From positions 1 to 8,760 of the forward strand of contig JAKIZN010000049.1 of NCBI GenBank assembly GCA_022708005.1: DNA of 8,760 nt, given 5' to 3'. Below, in pieces: positions 6,905 to 8,760 of the stretch (position 1 is its first letter; every line of letters starts with the position of its first letter). Source of the stretch: Bacteroidota bacterium. Lineage in GTDB: Bacteria > Bacteroidota > Ignavibacteria > Kapaibacteriales > UBA2268. The position numbers and the translations under genes were made by a program. The notes beneath the pieces were generated by a model, which was not told where the DNA came from, did not search any database, and saw nothing but the letters and a program-made list of their open reading frames with translations.

Positions 6905-7759
6905 ATGTTGCTCCGAAAAAATATAAAGTCGTTTTCATTTGCATTTTTTGCATTTTTGCTGATATTGAATGCGGTCAATTATGCTTTTAACTTAAAGCTC
7001 GATAGCATATTAGCTCTCGAACCGCATAGAGTTTTGACTAATTTTGAAGTCTGGAGGTTGGTTTCATACACGTTTATTATGACTGACCCCGCCTTTGTAT
7101 TCATATTAGCCCCAGCTTTGATGCTGATTTCGCCAATTTTAGAAGATTACTTAAATAAATACCTATACCCTATTTTTCTCTTTCTTGTCTCGTGCTTGCA
7201 AAGTTTTGTGCTTACTTTGGTATTTTGGAATAAACAAATTTTGATAGGCGGCATAGAAGGCATATCGTTTTTCATCATCACTTTATTAGTCCTGCTAAAG
7301 CCCAGAGCAAGAATTTTCCCAAAGTATCCTATAACGGTTGCCAGCTTTTCGATTGTTATAGCAACGCTTTGGGCGCTAAGCGCTTATCTGCCATTAGGCG
7401 AGTTAGATTCGTTCTCAGTTAGCAATTTGGCTTCGGCTGCTTTTGGAATAGTTTTTGGAATATGCGTTTTCGTGCCAATCAAGTATATGGACAGATATGT
7501 AAAAAAACGCCAAGTTGAGCCAAACGAGAAAAAAGTTGCAGTGCCGAAGCCAGAAGAGCTTTCGATTGCCGCGATTTCTGCACAAAATCTAACAAATTTA
7601 TATCATCAGTTTGACGAATCTTACTGCGCCATTTCTGATGATATTCAAGAGAATGAGGATACTTTGAACGAGATATTAGATAAAATTAATGCGTCGGGCA
7701 AAGAATCGCTATCGTATCACGAGCTAAAATTTCTAAAAGATTACTCCAAAAGGCTGTAA
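6905..7759 (+). CDS. Rhomboid-fold membrane protein lacking catalytic residues (pseudorhomboid) with C-terminal helical tail
   Basis: 284 residues. The N-terminal ~190 residues contain about five or six membrane segments (roughly 10-28, 61-78, 85-106, 112-132, 142-162, 172-191). VWRLVSYTFIM at 49-59 resembles the rhomboid WR loop, and GGIEGISFF at 115-123 aligns with the GxSG motif, but E118 occupies the catalytic serine position. In the last membrane segment NLASAAFGIVFG has N174 where the catalytic histidine is expected, and the second-segment histidines are also absent. Peptidase activity is therefore unlikely. After a charged, flexible linker (196-245) the tail NEILDKINASGKESL...LKFLKDYSKRL (255-284) matches the short helical C-terminal module seen on rhomboid-family proteins of Bacteroidota (I believe DUF6576; name from memory). 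Function unknown; a chaperone-like or regulatory membrane role is only inference. It starts 2 nt after nuoE and its stop overlaps the purN start (TAATG), so it is co-transcribed with both. Confidence 0.72.
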   Translation: MLLRKNIKSFSFAFFAFLLILNAVNYAFNLKLDSILALEPHRVLTNFEVWRLVSYTFIMTDPAFVFILAPALMLISPILEDYLNKYLYPIFLFLVSCLQSFVLTLVFWNKQILIGGIEGISFFIITLLVLLKPRARIFPKYPITVASFSIVIATLWALSAYLPLGELDSFSVSNLASAAFGIVFGICVFVPIKYMDRYVKKRQVEPNEKKVAVPKPEELSIAAISAQNLTNLYHQFDESYCAISDDIQENEDTLNEILDKINASGKESLSYHELKFLKDYSKRL

Positions 7760-8355
7760 TGCAAAAGTTAAATTTAGGCTTTCTTGCTTCGCATAGTGGC
7801 AGCAATATGCTTGCTATCATTAATAATGTGCTGAGCGGCAGTTTGCAGGCTAATCTTTGCGCTCTAATTTCAAATAATTCGTCATCTGGAGCAATGGAAA
7901 AAGCCAAGGCGGCGGGTATGCCCTGCTATCACGTGAGCGAGAAAACCCATCTTGGTGCGACTGCCGAAGCTATCATTAGCATATTTTCGTCTCATAACGT
8001 GGATACGATAGTATTAGCGGGATATATGAAAATATTAGATAAGTCAGTAATAGAGCATTTCGGAGGGCGAGTGCTAAATATTCACCCTACGCTATTGCCC
8101 AAATATGGCGGCGAAGGAATGTATGGCATAAATGTCCACAAAGCAGTAATCGAAGCGAAAGAGAAAAAAAGCGGCGCCACAATACACCTTGTTAATCCCG
8201 AATATGACAAAGGGCGAATATTAGCCCAGAGCGAAGTAGATGTATTGCCAGAAGATACTCCAGAATCGCTTGCCAAGCGTGTTTTGGCAGTCGAACATAT
8301 TTTGTATTCCGAAACACTTCGGAAAATATCTATTGGGGAAATAATAATTCCTTGA
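7759..8355 (+). CDS. purN: Phosphoribosylglycinamide formyltransferase (GAR transformylase)
   Basis: 198 residues, close to the usual ~200. PurN transfers the formyl group of 10-formyltetrahydrofolate to glycinamide ribonucleotide, the third step of de novo purine synthesis, in the cytoplasm. SHSGSNM at 11-17 is the phosphate-binding loop. LAGYMKIL at 86-93 and RVLNIHPTLLPKYGG at 104-118 contain the catalytic N107 and H109. D150 in NPEYDKG corresponds to the catalytic aspartate D144 of the E. coli enzyme. The GGEGMYGINVH loop (117-127), where E. coli PurN has PGLHTH, is a known variant of Bacteroidota-like enzymes. Start and preceding stop share one base (TAATG), with AAAAGG upstream, so translation is coupled to the rhomboid-like gene. 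It is the last gene of the rightward run, and its stop lies 9 nt from the convergent Hpt gene stop. Confidence 0.95.
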   Translation: MQKLNLGFLASHSGSNMLAIINNVLSGSLQANLCALISNNSSSGAMEKAKAAGMPCYHVSEKTHLGATAEAIISIFSSHNVDTIVLAGYMKILDKSVIEHFGGRVLNIHPTLLPKYGGEGMYGINVHKAVIEAKEKKSGATIHLVNPEYDKGRILAQSEVDVLPEDTPESLAKRVLAVEHILYSETLRKISIGEIIIP

Positions 8356-8364
8356 AAGCTACTA

Positions 8365-8667
8365 TTAAGAGCCTTTATTCAAAAAATTTTGCACATCTAC
8401 AAAAGAGTTTCTAATCGGAGCTTTCATCGACTTGGCTTTCATCCAATTTTTCTCTTTAGCATAGCCCATAAGCTCGATTCCCATATTAGCAATCTCATCG
8501 AGCCCAAATTGAAAACAAGAGCCTTTCAAGGTATGAGCCATACGATATAAGTCATCGGCATTTTTCGACTCAATTATAGTATTAAACTGCTCGTCAATAT
8601 CATTAAGCCAAGTTTCCACAAACTCCGGCAACAACTCTTGAATAAGCGGATCTTCTGGTATTTTCAT
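8365..8667 (-). CDS. Stand-alone histidine phosphotransfer (Hpt) domain protein
   Basis: 100 residues forming a single Hpt domain, a four-helix bundle that relays phosphoryl groups between response-regulator receiver domains in multistep His-Asp phosphorelays. HTLKGSCFQFGL at 45-56 is the core motif with phospho-accepting H45 and the following K48 and G49. DPLIQELLPEFVETWLNDIDE at the N-terminus is the typical first helix pair. No kinase or receiver domain is fused and no partner gene is visible, so it is an orphan shuttle in this window. The ATG at 8667 has TAGGA upstream at good spacing. The gene begins about 20 nt after the 3' end of the RNase P RNA on the same strand and converges with purN. 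Confidence 0.85.
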   Translation of the reverse strand: MKIPEDPLIQELLPEFVETWLNDIDEQFNTIIESKNADDLYRMAHTLKGSCFQFGLDEIANMGIELMGYAKEKNWMKAKSMKAPIRNSFVDVQNFLNKGS

Positions 8668-8678
8668 AAAATTTTCCT

Positions 8679-8689
8679 AAAAATAAAAA
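8679..8689 (-). terminator. U-rich tract at the rnpB end, weak terminator candidate
   Basis: On the minus strand the RNA end runs straight into TTTTTATTTTT. If the preceding bases pair with the 5' end of the RNA as helix P1, there is no separate terminator hairpin, and the tract overlaps the leader of the Hpt gene. Termination here is uncertain. Confidence 0.3.
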
Positions 8690-8760
8690 GCAGAACAAGC
8701 GATAAGCCGAATTCTGTCTTCAATCGTTAGATAAACGATTGGAGGCAATCATTTGTCTGG
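8690..8760 (-). ncRNA. rnpB: RNase P RNA, 3' portion, 5' part outside window
   Basis: The minus strand reads ACAGAATTCGGCTTATCG near its end, the conserved CR-V segment of bacterial RNase P RNA (E. coli ACAGAACCCGGCTTATCG), which forms the 3' strand of helix P4. Upstream, AGACAAATGATTGCC matches the E. coli AGATGAATGACTGTCC region. Between them CAATCGTT and AACGATTG (8721-8728 and 8734-8741) form a perfect 8-bp hairpin, which may be helix P19; E. coli lacks it at this place. The bases CTTGTTCTGC (8699-8690) should be the 3' strand of P1, pairing with the unseen 5' end. The ribozyme matures the 5' ends of tRNAs. The exact mature end is estimated. Confidence 0.9.

Noticed and set aside
8355..8376. 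Bidirectional terminator between purN and the Hpt gene
   Set aside because: The only hairpin, AAAGCT with AGCCTTT, is short and bulged, has no GC-rich stem, and overlaps the Hpt stop codon.

Overview
The window is AT-rich and densely coding, and looks like an ordinary chromosome segment from a free-living bacterium, not a phage or island. Several traits suggest the FCB group (Bacteroidota, Ignavibacteriota, Kapabacteria or Chlorobi-like). They are a PurN with the longer GGEGMYG substrate loop, a rhomboid-like protein with the C-terminal helical tail common in Bacteroidota, adjacent hpnC and hpnD, and TAnnTTTG promoter-like elements. Some genes have clear Shine-Dalgarno sequences (nuoE, hpnC, the Hpt gene), which is less typical of core Bacteroidia. 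The phylum assignment is inference.

Layout. Positions 1-4416 are transcribed leftward as three genes: a DegT-family sugar-nucleotide aminotransferase (4416-3292), a secreted alkaline-phosphatase-superfamily phosphodiesterase (3219-2023), and a large exported protein (2016 to beyond position 1). The last of these carries about eleven tandem copies of a ~27-residue Gly/Asp/Tyr-rich repeat. Its reading frame is open over all 672 codons in the window and its 3' end lies outside. It overlaps the Shine-Dalgarno and stop of the phosphodiesterase gene, so the two are almost certainly co-transcribed.

A 163-bp divergent intergenic region (4417-4579) separates this block from a rightward operon-like run: hpnC (4580), hpnD (5499), nuoE (6429), a rhomboid-fold protein lacking its catalytic residues (6905) and purN (7759-8355). 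Gaps are 1, 27, 2 and -1 nt. hpnC and hpnD would make hydroxysqualene from farnesyl diphosphate. The oxidase HpnE and any cyclase are not in the window. nuoE is a respiratory Complex I subunit and purN belongs to purine synthesis, so the run is metabolically mixed.

At the right edge, convergent to purN, lie a small stand-alone Hpt phosphotransfer protein (8667-8365) and, immediately upstream of it on the same strand, the 3' end of the RNase P RNA gene (8760 to about 8690).

The most unusual items are the repeat protein, together with its secreted phosphodiesterase and aminotransferase neighbours, and the pseudorhomboid. I see no CRISPR array, insertion sequence, tRNA or defence gene.
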